Source of the DNA: Parus major
Lineage: Eukaryota > Chordata > Aves > Passeriformes > Paridae
Assembly (NCBI RefSeq): GCF_001522545.3
Contig: NC_031770.1
Coordinates: 4,462,281 to 4,526,280 of the forward strand
Length of the DNA: 64,000 nt
Direction: 5' to 3'
Shown: in pieces, positions 24,690 through 37,925 of the stretch
How positions within the stretch are numbered: position 1 is the first letter of the stretch
Layout: the number at the start of each line of letters is the position of its first letter
Notes under the pieces: generated by a model
What the model was told of the DNA's origin: nothing
Seen by the model: only the letters and a program-made list of their open reading frames with translations
Databases searched by the model: none
Translations under genes and position numbers: made by a program

Positions 24690-27640
24690 GCCTCTCAACC
24701 TCCTCTGGGTGATCCCAGTTGCTGGCCAAGCTCTGGGACCTCCTTGTGGCCTGTTCAGCTTCTGTCCCTAGGCATGGCCATCGGTCACCCAGGGCCAGCC
24801 CCGCTGGCTGTGCAGCTTCTGCAGGGAGCCAGGAGAGAGAATCTTTAATTGCTGGCTATTAACTCTGGAAGAATTAACATTTAATGGCTTGCTGTAGAAA
24901 TATAAAGAGAACTCAAGGAGAACCTGGATACCTGGCCTTTTCACCCCCATGAGAATTGCAACTTTCAAACAAATTCCTTACTTTCAAGATAGTGAATGAA
25001 AACCAGAGCCATCCCACCCTCGTGTTAATGCAACATATTAGCAAAAACTTAAGCATTCAAAGACATCCAGGACTGTCATATTGAGAATTCTCATCTAACT
25101 TAAAGTGTTCATGCATTAACCTTTAGTTCTTATAATTTTTCATTTAAATTGTGAGCGCAAAAAAACAGGCACTTAAAAGGCAAAATGAAATCTGGCTCTT
25201 GAGGTTATATGGATGTAGGACTGCAGCTCAACATTTTGAGATAAAATGTTACTATTTTTGGAGTCACTTCACTTTCCCAGAAGCAGAAGTTATTTAGTAA
25301 GCTATGAAACCATCAGATTTATAAGAGTGTCCAAATCCAACTCCATTTTTTATAATATGCTGTTTGTCCAGCTAGAAAGGCTTCAGACTCTACTGGGAAT
25401 ACTGGCAGTGGCTTCAGTGCTGGGCAGGCATGGGCTGAGGTTTGCCTGGGTATTTCACACATGGCCTAAAAACCTTTGGGGTTTTGTTTGCTTGTTCATG
25501 GTCTGTAGAGGCCTGTTGGGTTTATTGCTGCCAGGTTCTGTCTGGTGGGGTCTTTCATACCAGGCTTCTGGAAAATAACATGCCTTTTTCATAGCAAATT
25601 GCAGAAATGTGTAAATAATATCTATGGTACTGAGTAGCACTGTTGTCTCTAGAACTGCTTGCACACTTTTCTGAGGAAAGTGTGTGTTAATCTTCAGAAG
25701 CCACTTGCTCCTTAAGTGTGGAATTAAATGGCTGATTGCAGCAAAGGGTTTTGCCACCAAAACTTTTAAGTACCTGCAGGCCTCGTGTGTGTGAAAATAC
25801 TTGGAACCACACCCCTGTAAGTCATTTCAAATTCTGTCCTCAGTGCATCTGGCTTGCTTTTAATTTATTTTTTTTAAGACCTCAACACCAGCCATAATAG
25901 AGAATGAAGTGTGTATGTTTTCAAATTATTGGATGGATAATTTCTTCAATGACTGTTAATGAGCAAAGTGTACTCAGCAGCTGAGTTTCAGGTGGTGTTG
26001 GATGTGTAAGGCCTCTGTGATGTAGCTGCTCTCCCCATTCATGTGAGTAACTCCTGACACAGCTGGGGTTTCAGTTCAAACTCTTGCATGTTCAGGTCTC
26101 ATTTTCAACAATCTCCAGCAATATCACTTGAATTCAAGATTTCTGTTCACTTCAAGTCATATAAATCATTTTCCTGAAGTGTGCAGGGAAAAGGCAGTGA
26201 AAGCAAGTTCAGCCTGGTTCTCTGGGCTTGAGAGAAGAGGAAAGGGTGTATCCCTGCCACCTGGGCCCATGAGCACCTGCATTGAGTTAGTTAAACTTTA
26301 TAAACTTTATAAAGTTAAACTTTATGCTATCAAGTTTCAAACTCCTGCTGAGGGATTGCTGCTGTCATAGACCTTTTGTGGTGCAGCTCTGGTGACGTAG
26401 TGTCTCTTCAGTCTTTGAGTTACTCAGGACACTTAAACTGATTTTTGTTGAGCCTGAACTAATCAGCATCTCTGAGACACACCACAGGCTTTGCTGGGCC
26501 GAGCACAGCACTGACAGAAGTGAGCAGGTTTCCCTCTTGGAAATGCAGGGGAACTCTCTGGAGGCTCTGGAGGTGTCCCCTCAACAATGATCAAAGACCC
26601 TTTTCTGCTCCTTGCTCCTTAAGCTTAGCAGACAAATTTGGTGCAAATTCATGTTCCACTCTGGAAGACCTTGAATGAGTCACCTCTGAATTCTTTGGCT
26701 GAAGGCATTACATAAGGATGGGGCTTCATCTGACTGTTGCACAATTTTGTGCAAATATAGAAGTTTTTTGATTTAACATTTGTTTCTTTCTCTCTGACAC
26801 TTGTGTAAAATATTTATCTACAGTTACTGCCATTTCCTTTTGTATTCTTGGTGACTGATTCCAGTGATGCTGCAACATTAGAGCAGAATTGTCTCCTGGT
26901 TGCCTGTCTTCCCACCTGCACTTTACAGCTTAAATAATAATTAAAGTGCCTGAGCATGTGTATAGTTTTGTCTGAGGAACTGGTGGCTGAACACAAGATC
27001 TGTTTCCATGTTTTGGAGCGCTGTAGGATCTGACTTACATTGCAGGAAGTATTTGAATACAGGAAAATGACATGGAGTGAATAAAAGATGAGTGCTAGTA
27101 CACCTGATGGTATTTGACAGGCTGTGTGTTTTTATGCCTGGAATGGGGAGGAAAATCAAGACAACATCAGAAATGGGCTGCAGTAAGTAAAGGACAGCAG
27201 AGTGAGTCAATGATGTCTGTGATATCAATGCACATCTTGAACTTGTTTATTTATAGCTTGCATGTGTCATATGTTTGGAAATAGAAGAGCTATTTGGTCA
27301 CAGCCCTGGACAGGCTTGGCAAGGTGCAATAACTTAATACTTTAATTTTTAAATTTTTTTTAGTATTTATTTCTAGTAGTTTATAACAGTTTATTAATTT
27401 AATTTTTTTACGGTGGGTGACTGTATTTCTCTCAAGACTGACAGTCACATACTGTTTCTAAATCATCCAAACACAAAGCCTTCATTCCTAATTTTCTGGC
27501 CTAAACTTGACATGTGTTTTAGCTTTGGCAAAGGGATAAATTCTGGACTGAGTCCAAGGTCCCAAGATTTTACCATATCTGGATGTCCCCTTGCCTGTGT
27601 TTGTTCCCCTTTGGCTTTCATTTCTCACCAGCTCATGCAG
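24690..27640. other. unique non-coding sequence
   Basis: No recognised gene. It includes a GC-richer part up to about 24840, the short palindromic repeat at 26289-26325, and an AT-rich tract at about 27335-27412 made of T and A runs. Confidence 0.55.
26289..26325. repeat. direct repeat overlapping a perfect 14-bp palindrome
   Basis: The word 'gttaaactttat' occurs twice about 24 bases apart. Between the copies lies the perfect palindrome 'aactttataaagtt' at 26303-26316. This looks like replication slippage, and no function is implied. Confidence 0.8.
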
Positions 27641-27646
27641 CAAGGC

Positions 27647-28302
27647 CGAGGGAAGGGGCTGATCTGAGTGCCAGACATGGAGCGTTCTCAGTCAGGGCTC
27701 TCCGAACGAGCGAGTGCAACTGTTCACCTCAGGAGTTTGGATTCCCAGAATTTGCCTCCTTTGTTTGGAGAGCAAGGAGGGTGGTTCAGTGGCTGTGCTG
27801 CTGATTAGAAGTAACTGGGGCTACCCAAATTCAGAGTGGAGACAGCTCTCAGTTGCCAAGCGAGTTAAAACAGATTGTTTGCCGGCGCTCTGCTGATTTG
27901 ATTAATGACCCGAATCAGCTGGCTTGGAGCATATCACTGCCAGAGTCTGTTAAACAATGAAAACAGGAAACTTTTGTGTCTTGAATCTCTGTGCTACCGT
28001 GGTGTCACCAGACATAACAGAACGGAGGCTTTGCTGTGCGTGGGGAAGAGGAGGATATTTAGGAACGGATTATGCCCCAGCCGCACCCAGGCCGCGGACG
28101 GCGCTGGGATGTGGGAACTGGCAGCGGCCTCTGAGGAACCACCTGCTTCCTTGAGATTGCAGGAGAGATCTCAGCCCTTGCTCTGCCCCCAGCATATGTT
28201 TCCTGCTCTTGGCTTTGGGCCTGTGAGGAGAGCGTGGCTGGAGGAAAAGGAATTTCAGAGGTGCCCTTGGAGCGTCTGGAGCTGCGTCTCAAACGTGCAG
28301 CG
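27647..28302. promoter_or_regulatory. CpG-enriched patch, possible weak regulatory region
   Basis: I counted 24 CpG dinucleotides in about 656 bases, with a dense core at 28066-28125 containing 'ccgcgg' and 'acggcgctggg'. Flanking kilobases have only scattered CpG. No TATA box, defined start site or gene was recognised. It could be a distal enhancer, the promoter of an unannotated non-coding RNA, or a decayed GC-rich repeat. The longest open frame of the window overlaps it. Confidence 0.3.
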
Positions 28303-28432
28303 TGGCTGGGCTCCCTTCTTCTCCTGTGTGGACAGGGAGGGAGAAGGGGGAGTAGAGCACACCACAGAATGTGCTTTAGTTGTGGCAGATGCTGGGTGCA
28401 AGGGGCAAAGAGGAGGGGGAAGTCAAGTTTGA
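27905..28432 (+). other. 175-codon open frame, unrecognised, probably chance
   Basis: It starts with ATG at 27905 and ends at a stop at 28430-28432. It is the longest open frame in the window but has no domain, signal peptide, membrane segment or repeat that I recognise. Other frames are also open over part of it, as expected in a GC-rich, stop-poor patch. It contains several Cys and Trp residues scattered without pattern. A single-exon lineage-specific protein cannot be excluded. Confidence 0.12.
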
Positions 28433-30290
28433 TGGGGAATGCTCCTTAAAATTGTGGTTGTGACTGTGTTAGGAAAACTGCACCAGCTCCTTTGTTGGCA
28501 AACTTCTTGTGAAGCATCTGTCTTCCTAGGAAAGCTGAGGGTGGTTGCCTCCTCCCAGGGTTGATTCCCATCAGGGCATGTTCCATGTTGGCTTTTACCC
28601 CTGGGTTGTAAGTGGCTGAGACCCAAGCTGTTGATGTCCATGGGTGTGGTTTTCAGAGTTTTGCAAGGGTGGTGGGCCAGAAATGAGTGTGGGACACGAC
28701 CCTTCTCATCCCTCAGCATTGACCTGGTGACTTGGGCTGTTTGCTTCCAGATTGGTTTGGAGTTGCTGTGAGTAAAAGGCAGAGGATACTGTGGGTATGA
28801 GGGGGTCCTTTTTTATCTCCTGTGATACCACATTTATCTGTGTTAAATATTATTACCAGCTGCTATAAAATACTTTATATTAAAGCACAGTACTAAAAGC
28901 AACAGTGATAATTAAATAATTTCCAAGTATAAACCTGAGAAAACTTAAAATTATTTTTATATCAAATAAACATACAGAATTAATAAATTATATAAACATC
29001 TGAAAGTAAGACAAATAAAAACAAGCCTGCCAGTGATAAACCAGGACCAATGAATTCATGAAAGAACTGGTCAGCCTGTTAGCTCAAGTACAGTGAGCAC
29101 TTTCTTTTCCCAGAGGAGTTTTTTTGTGAAAGCAATTCCCTGACAGAACTGACCAGCATTTGTCTTTGTGTGCACAGTAGTAACAAGCAAGGTAGTAAAG
29201 TTATTTTTCATGGTACCAGGTTGCAACATAATCCAGGTTAAAATGTTTTGTTTCTAGCCTTTTAAGCAAAGTGTTCCTCCATGTTAAGTTTTAAATAAAC
29301 ATTTTTATTTCAGCTTTAAGAGTCTTGTTGTTTGAGTTTTTTATTTGACTAAATGGGTAGTTTGGGTCCATATTTTGCTTGGCTACACATGGCTTAAATG
29401 AATGAATGTTTTCTGGTATTCATGTTGAATTCAAGTTCAGTAGTAGCCAGGCAATAAAGCAGAGTGTTGTACAGGAGCAGGTGGAGAAGACTTCCCCATT
29501 CACCATTCTAAACACACATTCTGACAATTCTCCTGGTAGATGTTTTACAGCTGTGTAAATACTCAATTTATGTGCTGCTGCTTATCTTGCTTGCTCGCTC
29601 CATTTTTAAAACCATAACACTGATCTTAATTCTGTGTATAATGTCTTCCTACCAACTCAAACAACTCCTTCCCCTGGGTTCACGTTTCTAATTGCAGCTT
29701 TAGATCAAGTCTCTTCGATGTTACATTTCTTTCCTTTTGATCTTGATGCCTACTTCAACATGTTGTAATTAAATATGCATCTGCCACATCCTAGCCATTC
29801 AGTCTGGAGGACTGCTGTAAAGCTGAAATTGCTCTCTGCTCTTAGCTCAGTGAGCCAGGAAGGTCTAAAGAACATCTTGTGAGCTGCTGATTTTGTTTAT
29901 ACTGTTATTTGAGGTGTTACAATAATTTTGAGCCTGCTAGTTTTATTTTTGTTGTTTTAAGAGCTATGAACTTTTATCAGACTACAAGGGCAGTTATCAA
30001 AGCACTTAAATAACTTGTACATCTAGCCAACAGCTTAGTTTTGGATGTGGCTGTTATGGGAAGATGTAAAGAAAATGCAGAGTTGTGGGATGTACCTAAT
30101 TCTGTGCTGCTGTGCCCTATTTCTTCATGATGCACAGGCATCTGACTGTAAGATCTTCATCCCAGTACTGGTGGGTCTGGTTGTGTCCTGCTGGGAGCTG
30201 GATGTCCTGATCCAAGCTGTGCCTGACTCCTTGTTCAGGAGTGCAAGGAGTAATGGGGAGTAATTTACAGTTTATTACCCGATAAGACAC
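28433..30290. other. unique non-coding sequence with an AT-rich segment
   Basis: No gene recognised. The sequence at 28840-29010 is strongly AT-rich with many TAAA and TTAT words. A short CNE-like tract occurs near 29700-29790 ('gttgtaattaaatatgcat'). Neither is supported beyond composition. Confidence 0.5.
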
Positions 30291-30292
30291 CT

Positions 30293-30323
30293 GAATGTCT
30301 GTAAAGCACTTGACATGTTCTGG
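30293..30323 (+). repeat. possible MIR-like SINE 3' remnant
   Basis: The stretch 'gtctgtaaagcacttgacat' resembles the conserved 3' part of MIR-type CORE-SINEs ('tgtaaagcgctttgagat' in forms I recall). Only about 30 bases align, so confidence is low. Confidence 0.3.
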
Positions 30324-30389
30324 TGGAGGTGGAGATTCACAGGCACACGTGGTGCAATAATGTACTATAAAAATGCATTTATGTGCCCT

Positions 30390-33300
30390 GAATGCTTTGA
30401 GTCTGTTCTAGGAGGAGATGTTTCCTTCACAGCCCTACTGAGAGACCTCTCCACCTTTAGTACAGTGGTATCTGCAGGATTTCTGTGCAAACACAGCAGA
30501 AAGGATGAGGTTTAAAACTGTCTGGGGAACAAAAGTTATCCTTTTGGGGTGTTAGAGATCACCTGAGATTTCATTCTGGATTCTTCATTCTTTCTCTGCC
30601 AATAGGAGCTTTAAAATCCAGTGCCTAGTCTTGAGATAGCACGTGTCAAAACATCCTTTCAGCCTTACCTGCCTTGTCTTTTCCTCTGAGATGTTTGATA
30701 ATGATTTAGCCATTATTGTTTGGTTTTCCTGGACTGGTTTGCATGAGAGGCTGGAGGAGCACAAGGGAAAACTAATATAAGTCAGTTTTTAAAGTGGATT
30801 GTTGCACTGCATCAAAGTGTGTGGATGCTTTTCTTCACCATTAAAGTGGCCTAATTCCATTGAGTTAACTTCCAAGCTTAAGTAAAGAAATCATATTAAA
30901 GTCACTTTCATTCTGAAGGAAGGAATCCACATAGGATTTAACTGATCTTCTTTAAGTCCTATGTTAAACTAATGCCAGTTGACTTCCCTGAGCATCCCTG
31001 CAAAGTCATGTCCTGAGAACTGGGGACCTTGTCTGAGAGCTTCCCTCAGCTGCAGTGACAATTTTATTTCAGATAAACGTGGCAGTCAGGCCCCTCTGTA
31101 TAACTGTGTAGTGTGACAAAAATGCAAATATGTAATTAATTCCTACCCTGTAGATATGCTTGCTATATCCTAATATGGTTTAATATTGAGTTAATGAAGC
31201 TCTAAAGAAATGTTTTTCAAGTAGGATGTTATAATTTGTTTCATCATTATGCATGTTGACTGTTGCAGCCTTTTGAAATAAAAAGACATGGGAAGTATTT
31301 CAAGTGCACTTTATATTTTTGTTACAGGTGAGACAATACCTGTTACTGGTTAGAATGGAAAAATTTGGATTGGTTGCACTAAAGTAGCTGTAGCATCTTT
31401 CTATGATTGATTTCTAGGTTTAAAAAAGGTAATGAATTTGTTACAGGATCTGAGAGGCTCCTTTTAGATACCACTCAATAAATGCACTCATGAATATCTT
31501 CTACTGGTAGAAGACATTGCGTGTGGGTCATAATCGTGTAATTATGTGATCCAAAGTGAGATGGTTTTCTAACTATTGGTACTGTTGTCCCAGGAATTTT
31601 TTGCAAGGGACAAGCACAGGTTTGTTTCAGAAATCATGTGCAAGTGTTCAACTTTTAGTGTTTTTCCTAAAGTCTGGAGCTTAACAAAGACTTGCATTGA
31701 CCTTGCTGGTATTTTTGAAGCAGACCTCAACCCTGAAGAAAAATCCTTATGCTTTGATATATTCCTTTCAGCAGACTCCAGAAAGAAATAGCTTGCGAAT
31801 ATCTTGGCAGATAAAAATGTTAGAAGTGCATAGAATGAAGCTTCCAAGCAATCCTGCTCTGACTGAGCTGGCATTCTGGTTGGCAAGCAGGAATCCAAGG
31901 ATTCTCATTCTGTGTGCCCTGATCCCAACCATTTCCGACAGCAGCTGTACTTGCTCTGGTTTTTGGGGTTTGCATCATCGTGTCACAGTTCCCCTCTTTA
32001 AAACCATGTTGCAAATGATCATCAGAGGAAGGGAAGGATGCTGAATTCCTGGATTTGGAATATTTGCAGGAATCTTGGCTCTGATTCAGCAGGCTGGGGT
32101 TGGGGCTGTGTGTAGAAGTCAGTGTTTGTGAGGCACTGGTGGAATTGGGGCGTGAGCTCCTGGTGTACTTCTGCTGACTCGCTGAGTGTCCAGAGCAAAC
32201 ACCAGTGGAAGAAGGGGTGAATTTTGGCCCTAATTTACCATCTGGGCTGATTTGTGATATGTTTTCAAAAGTGAGAGACTGTCCTGGAGATTAGCCCGTG
32301 GTTGCCCTGTGCTGTGAGATTTGCCTGGTTTAGAGGCAGAGATCATAGCACTTGATCTCTGACCCGAGAGGTGGATTTACAGCCTATTCATATGTGCTAA
32401 TTGCAGCCATCAGCAATCACAGCCACATCCATAGGTGATATGGTGGCCTTGAAATCCTGAAATGGGTCAAGAGCTGTGTCACATAAATTTACCTTTGGAA
32501 ATGCAGAGCTGTCTGGGAGATTTACCAGGCAAGGAGGAAAGAATCAGCATCTCCTCCTGACTTAATCCACCCATGCACCTGCTATGGGCTGGGAAAATCT
32601 TTCCCTTTTTTAACAGGGAGGTTACCTTGACCAGAGCAGACCACATCCAGCACAGCCCTGTCTAGCAGCTACTCCTGCTGAGTCTTGTCACAAAGAGAAT
32701 CCTCTCTGCCTTGTCATGATGGGGATCCTCCTCTCTGCATTGCCCCATCTGTTCATCACACTCACCCACAGATCCTGAATTTTTGTTTGCTTGTTAAAAA
32801 GTTGTTCCAGTGTTGTAAGTGGAGAACTCAAGTGTTTTACTGCCTGTCTTGGAGTTGGTCAGTTGTTTCCTGATGTGGATGATCAGACAGCAGAGACTCT
32901 TCCAGGCTTGTATGAGCCTCCCATTTCTCCAGATTCTGTTTCTTGTGTGTTTGTGCTTGTTGTCTGAAATATTTGTTCTTTCCATGGGTTGTTAACGGTG
33001 CCCTTGGCAAGGCTGGATGCCAGGCTGTAACTTCTTGCCATTAGTGTAAATGTGCATGATACTGGTATTTTGACTTGTAGGGAGGTTGCGTTTCCCAAAA
33101 AAATAATAAAGGGGAAGAATGTTTAGCAAGTGATTCATCTTTTGCTGAGATGATTATGTACCTTCTCTTCTTCAAACTCTTTATCTGTTGTGAATGATTG
33201 TCATGCATCCCTCTTGATGAAAGAGGAACCTTCCTAAAATGCAAGGTACAGAGCTAAAATAGTGCATCTTTAGAAATGCACTCTGCCAGTGTAGAGATGT

Positions 33301-36300
33301 TTGGGCTTGTGGGTCAGTGCCTGAGACAGCTCAACAGACAGCCCTGTTTTCATTTCAGCTGCAGAGCTCTGGCCTTACCGTGCCCAATTCACTTTATTTG
33401 TGTTTTATATTTTTTCTGAGAAGGGGAATAAAAGTAACACTTTTTCCTTCTGTAATTCTTGCTTTGATTTGTGAACCCCTCAAGGTAGGGGCTGCTCCAT
33501 ATCCCACCCACGTCAGCACTTACTACATTTATCTCATGAAATAGAGCTGGGAGAGCACAAGGATCCTTGACTGTTTTTATCACCTTCTGCTGATGAAGCC
33601 CTGACAAACATTAACATGCCAGCGTAAACTTTGTTTAGTTTTTCTTGGTACAGCTCGCTTTGTTTTGCTGAGTTGACAAAGCTAACCTATAAATAGTCAC
33701 AATAAGTTTGTCTATAATGAACATATTTCTTGATGAGTTGTTGTGGCAAAATTTATTAAATGTAGTCTTACTTCATTTTAGTGTCTACACAGGGCTGAGA
33801 GCAATTAAGCTGTGTCATGGGCAAAGCCTTATTACAATAACATAAAATCCTGAAGCTGGTCTTGCCTTTAAAATTGCACAGCCATGCTGAGCGACAAATA
33901 ATGCAGTACTTCACTCCAGCTGAGGTGTTTACCCAGCCATCTTCCCTTCTCCACGAGGAACTTTTTAAGGTGGCTGTGCTTTGCAGTCTGCCCACCAGAG
34001 TTGATACGAGCAGGAGGCATCCCATGGTGTGAAATGCAGGGTTAGTGGGTTCCCCCCGGAGCATCGTGCTGGCAGCACGCTCTGCCCTCTCTGCCACGCT
34101 GCAGTCCAGCTTGGTGACCTTTGCTGGTTCACAGACAGCAGTTTAATCACATCTAGACTGGTCCCAGCTGGTTACATCTCTAAATAGTTGCTTAGTGCTC
34201 GGCTGGAAATAGTTCAGTTCAGAAAGGAAAAGTTGTTTTTTCCTGGTTCAGTGGGACACAGCACTTGCTGAGACACCAGCCAGATTGTGGCGCCGGGAGC
34301 TTCTGGGAACAAGACCCTTGGGTCAGGCCAGCCTGTGCTGCTCCAGTGCACTCCCCAGGCAGCTTTTTCCTAGCTGTAGCCCAAAGATTGCTGTACAGAG
34401 CTGAGATGGAGGCTGTGGATACAAACCTTGGAGGTGACTCGGAATCGCGGCACCCTCCGGGAGCTGGGAGCACGCAGATGGCGTTTGTTGTGCTGGGAGC
34501 AGGCGTGGATGTGGCTGGTGGGACAGTGGAATGTGACACAGGGCTCTTGTGGAGACAATCTCATGCTTCAGTTGGAGCCTTCACACCTTTTATTTATCAG
34601 TACCCCTGTGGGAGGGGCAAGTGCCATAATTTGCTCTCCCGTACTGCAGAGCGAAGGTGGAGCGATTCTGTGGGTGTCCTCTGAGTTGTTCCTCGTCTGT
34701 GTGGGTGATGCAGACAAACCTCCCCCTGGTTTTGAGGTAATTTAAATTATTTGTTTCTGCTTTGTTTCTTGTGTCCAAAGCAGAGAGAGAAGAGGTGGGA
34801 GGCTGTTAGTTCTGCTGGGAGAGCATAAGCAATTTTTCATAGGGTTTCAGTGCTTTCTGACTAAAATTTCTGCTGGAAAATTCAATATGCTCTAAGCAGG
34901 TCTAGAGCTGGAAAGAAATGAAAGTGCTATTCCAAGGTAGGAATGTTGGTGTTGGTATTAGGCTACATTATTGTTCCTCACCTTACAAAAGCCTTTGGAG
35001 TTAGTTCTGAATTTTCTGCTGTGCTTATCTACTGCATTTAGCTCACCAGAGTAATCCTGTGCTCTGCTTTCTAAAATTGGGCTTCACTGACATCCCTTGG
35101 AGTTCCTCTGCTTGCTGCACAATTAGCTCAGTCATATGCAAGGCCATGCTTTGGCTGGGAGTATTTTCTTTTCAAGAAAGACCTGATAAGATCTAATTTC
35201 TATTATCAAGTCACAAAACATTATCTGTTTATTCATTAAAAATGGAGCAGAAAAGATTGAGGCTGAAGCCTTGGCTGTGTGACAAAACATCCCTTAGAGT
35301 GAAGGCAGTGCCTGGAGCATCTTCCAGTTTATTGGGAAGAGCTGGAGTTGCCCCAGGGATGTTGGTGAGTCTCTGGAAACCCCTGGCTTTCAGAGGGGCT
35401 GGGCTAACCCAGTTTGAAGGGAACAAATCCCTGACCTGGTGACTGGATGGAATGGAGTTGCATTTCAGCGCATCTTCAGTGTCTGCCCCCCGAGATGGCT
35501 TTTTCTCCTCTGGCTGTACCTCTCTCTCTCTGTGTGGCAGTGCCATCTGCTCTAACCCAGTTTGCCTAATAGAAATAAGCAGATTTATTTTTCATCTCCT
35601 TAGAATTTACACTTTTGAGTGGCTGAATAATTTCTGTGGCTTACACAGGGTTTTTGCATGGTAACTACCCAGAGTCTGACAATCAATGTTCCCAGTGTAC
35701 AGACCCCATGAGATACAGACCATGGTGCTGAGTTCTCCTTGAATGGGAATCTCAAAGTGATGATTTCAATATTGCACCATCTTGAAAAAAAAATATTTAT
35801 TTGGACTATTTAGCTTCAAAGTTGAATAGAACATGTGCGAATGGAATGTATTTATTCAGCAGCTTTGCTTTGAGATGGTGATTAATGCAAGATTTGTAGA
35901 AGGAAAATGATTTCTTCCAGTGGCTTGACTGTAATAACTGAGAAGAATAAATGTCCTAATTTAATATTTATGTAGGTGTCTCAGTAATAGGCATCCTACA
36001 TCCTAATTATGTAAGAAAGAAAAGTGTCGGTGCTGACATGAGCTCATATATACTTGTGTGTTAAGAAGCACAGATAGATCATCTGTCCCTTATTTTACCA
36101 TCTTTCATTAAAACATCTTGAAATGAATTAAACCTGGTTTATGATGCATTAAATTACAGTTGTTTCATGTTTTGTTAAATAAGAGTTGGGCATTGTTCTC
36201 AGCATTTCTCAGTTGGCTCACAGATTGCACTGCCTTTCTTCACCCCTCCAAGATATTATTAGAGAAAATACTTAATTCATCAGGGATTTGTACCAGAACA

Positions 36301-36770
36301 CATCTTCATTTTGAAACTCTGATAGCTTTGGAGTTTTACTTTATATCGGATTTATTTCTTCTAATTTTCTTAATTTTACAATGTTTTTGATAGCCAGAAG
36401 AGAACTCCATCCTGTATTTATGGATAAGCCAGAAAATAATTAGCTATTTTCTATTGCTTAGTTTTTTACACTAAATTTGGGAAACATTGGACCTTTTCAT
36501 TTGTGGGAAGACTTTAAAGAGAGAGAGGCATGTTACCAACTTGAGTGTCATCCAGTCAACTGGAAGGAGTGAGGATCTCTAGAATTAAAGTTCTAGATGT
36601 AACTGGGCATGAATTCTTAAGTCCTTCTGCACCAGAAATCTTTTTAATTTCATTCATTGTGGCCATTTGTTTTAGTAAGAAATTTTTCAAGGCACACATT
36701 ACAGTTTTCCAGAGAGTGCAAGCTTTTTAAATGTCCTTTGTGCCTTTGAAACCTCCTCTAAAGTTTTTAT
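30390..36770. other. unique non-coding sequence
   Basis: No recognised gene or repeat family. The part at 33990-34700 is GC-richer with scattered CpG and carries overlapping open frames on both strands (up to 139 codons), none with a recognisable domain. Confidence 0.5.
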
Positions 36771-36779
36771 GAAGCATCA

Positions 36780-37020
36780 AACAGAGGGAATGCAATTAAT
36801 TAGTGCAGTCTCTTATCATTCAGTAGCAAAGAGGAACTGTTAAATGCTTTTAGAGCACTACATTATAATAGGAAATTATTGTTATTCTTTAATACCAAGC
36901 TGACAAATCAGAGAATGCAAGGACTAATTATGAGGCATGGAAAACAAACACAATTTACAAAGGCTTTGTTTGTGGCACAAGTTTGCCTGTCAAAGCAAAC
37001 AGGAGAAAGCAACTGAGTTA
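36780..37020. other. conserved-element-like stretch (inference)
   Basis: AT-rich, non-repetitive sequence with homeodomain words ('aattaattag', 'actaattatg'), a SOX-like 'acaaagg' and 'tttgtttgtgg' forkhead-like words. The combination resembles developmental enhancers of vertebrates. Conservation is not testable here. Confidence 0.2.
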
Positions 37021-37745
37021 CATAAAATCTTTTGTGCTCTTAGTCACCTTTTTTTCTTTTTTTTGGCTGGAAATTGATGCTTCTTTGTAATCTAGATAAT
37101 TCCTCTAAATCTCAGGTGCTCTAAAAAATGGTCTTCCTTTTAAGCAGTGCTTTGCAAATTCAAGTCCACCCAGTGATGCAGAGCAGCTGAAGGGTTTGCT
37201 GCTTTTAATGAAAATAAGCAGAAATTTTAATCAGGGGACGAGCTCTGCTTGAATAAGGGTTGATGCTTTGACTGTCATGTTTTTAGAGACTGTAATGTAC
37301 CGATTCAGAAATGTAGACAGAAGTAAAAATCTGGTTAATGTTCCTGGGTAGGGGATGGAGATAGGTCCATGTATTTTTCTGGGGACAGGCTGAGAATGAG
37401 TGGAAGATAATTTGATTTAACAGGTCCAGGTAGTAACCAAGCCCGTGTCACATGGAATAGCTCTAAAGCATCTGTTTTGCTCATGGCTAAATTCTTTTAA
37501 AAGAACAAGCTAATTTCTCAGGGTGTTCTTTAGCAGTAACAGTAGCAGCTGCTTTCTAAGCCATGCCCATCTGTTGATTTTGGAGGAGCTTTCAGGGAGG
37601 TAAGAAATGATCAAATGCTGCTCTGTAGCTCAGATTCCGATGCTGCCCCAGCCTTTGTCAGTGCTGAGGAGTTCCTGAACGTGCTGAGAATGTCCTCTTC
37701 TTCCATTGATGCTTTTAGCACACCTGGACTGCAGAGTTAATGCTT

Positions 37746-37774
37746 TGGGTTATATATTTTATGTATATAACCCA
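37746..37774. repeat. perfect inverted repeat, 11-bp arms
   Basis: 'tgggttatata' at 37746-37756 and its exact reverse complement at 37764-37774 flank a 7-base spacer. It begins a very AT-rich patch that continues to about 37925. Confidence 0.85.
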
Positions 37775-37880
37775 ATATATAAAAAGAAATATGTAAAAAT
37801 ATAATATATATCTAATATAAATATATATAAAATATAACTGAGGGAGCATAACCAATTTTTATTGCTTTAATAAATTCATG
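37775..37880. repeat. AT-rich low-complexity tract
   Basis: Degenerate TATA, AATA and TAAA words with little G or C, lying between two inverted repeats. Such tracts are prone to slippage and can unpair easily. Confidence 0.8.
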
Positions 37881-37919
37881 TCTATTAAAAAAAATAAATA
37901 TTTATTTCTTTTTAATAGA
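37881..37919. repeat. near-perfect long AT palindrome
   Basis: Arms reading 'tctatt' followed by A-rich sequence, and the mirrored T-rich sequence ending 'aataga', fold on a central 'aaatattt'. About 19 bases pair per side with one inserted base. It could extrude as a cruciform. It could also be the two ends of a very short foldback transposon. Confidence 0.8.
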
Positions 37920-37925
37920 TGTGAA

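Noticed and set aside
24514..24729. Minus-strand open frame with protein-like composition
   Set aside because: It starts with TTG rather than ATG, lies in a GC-richer patch, and no splice sites or family could be recognised.
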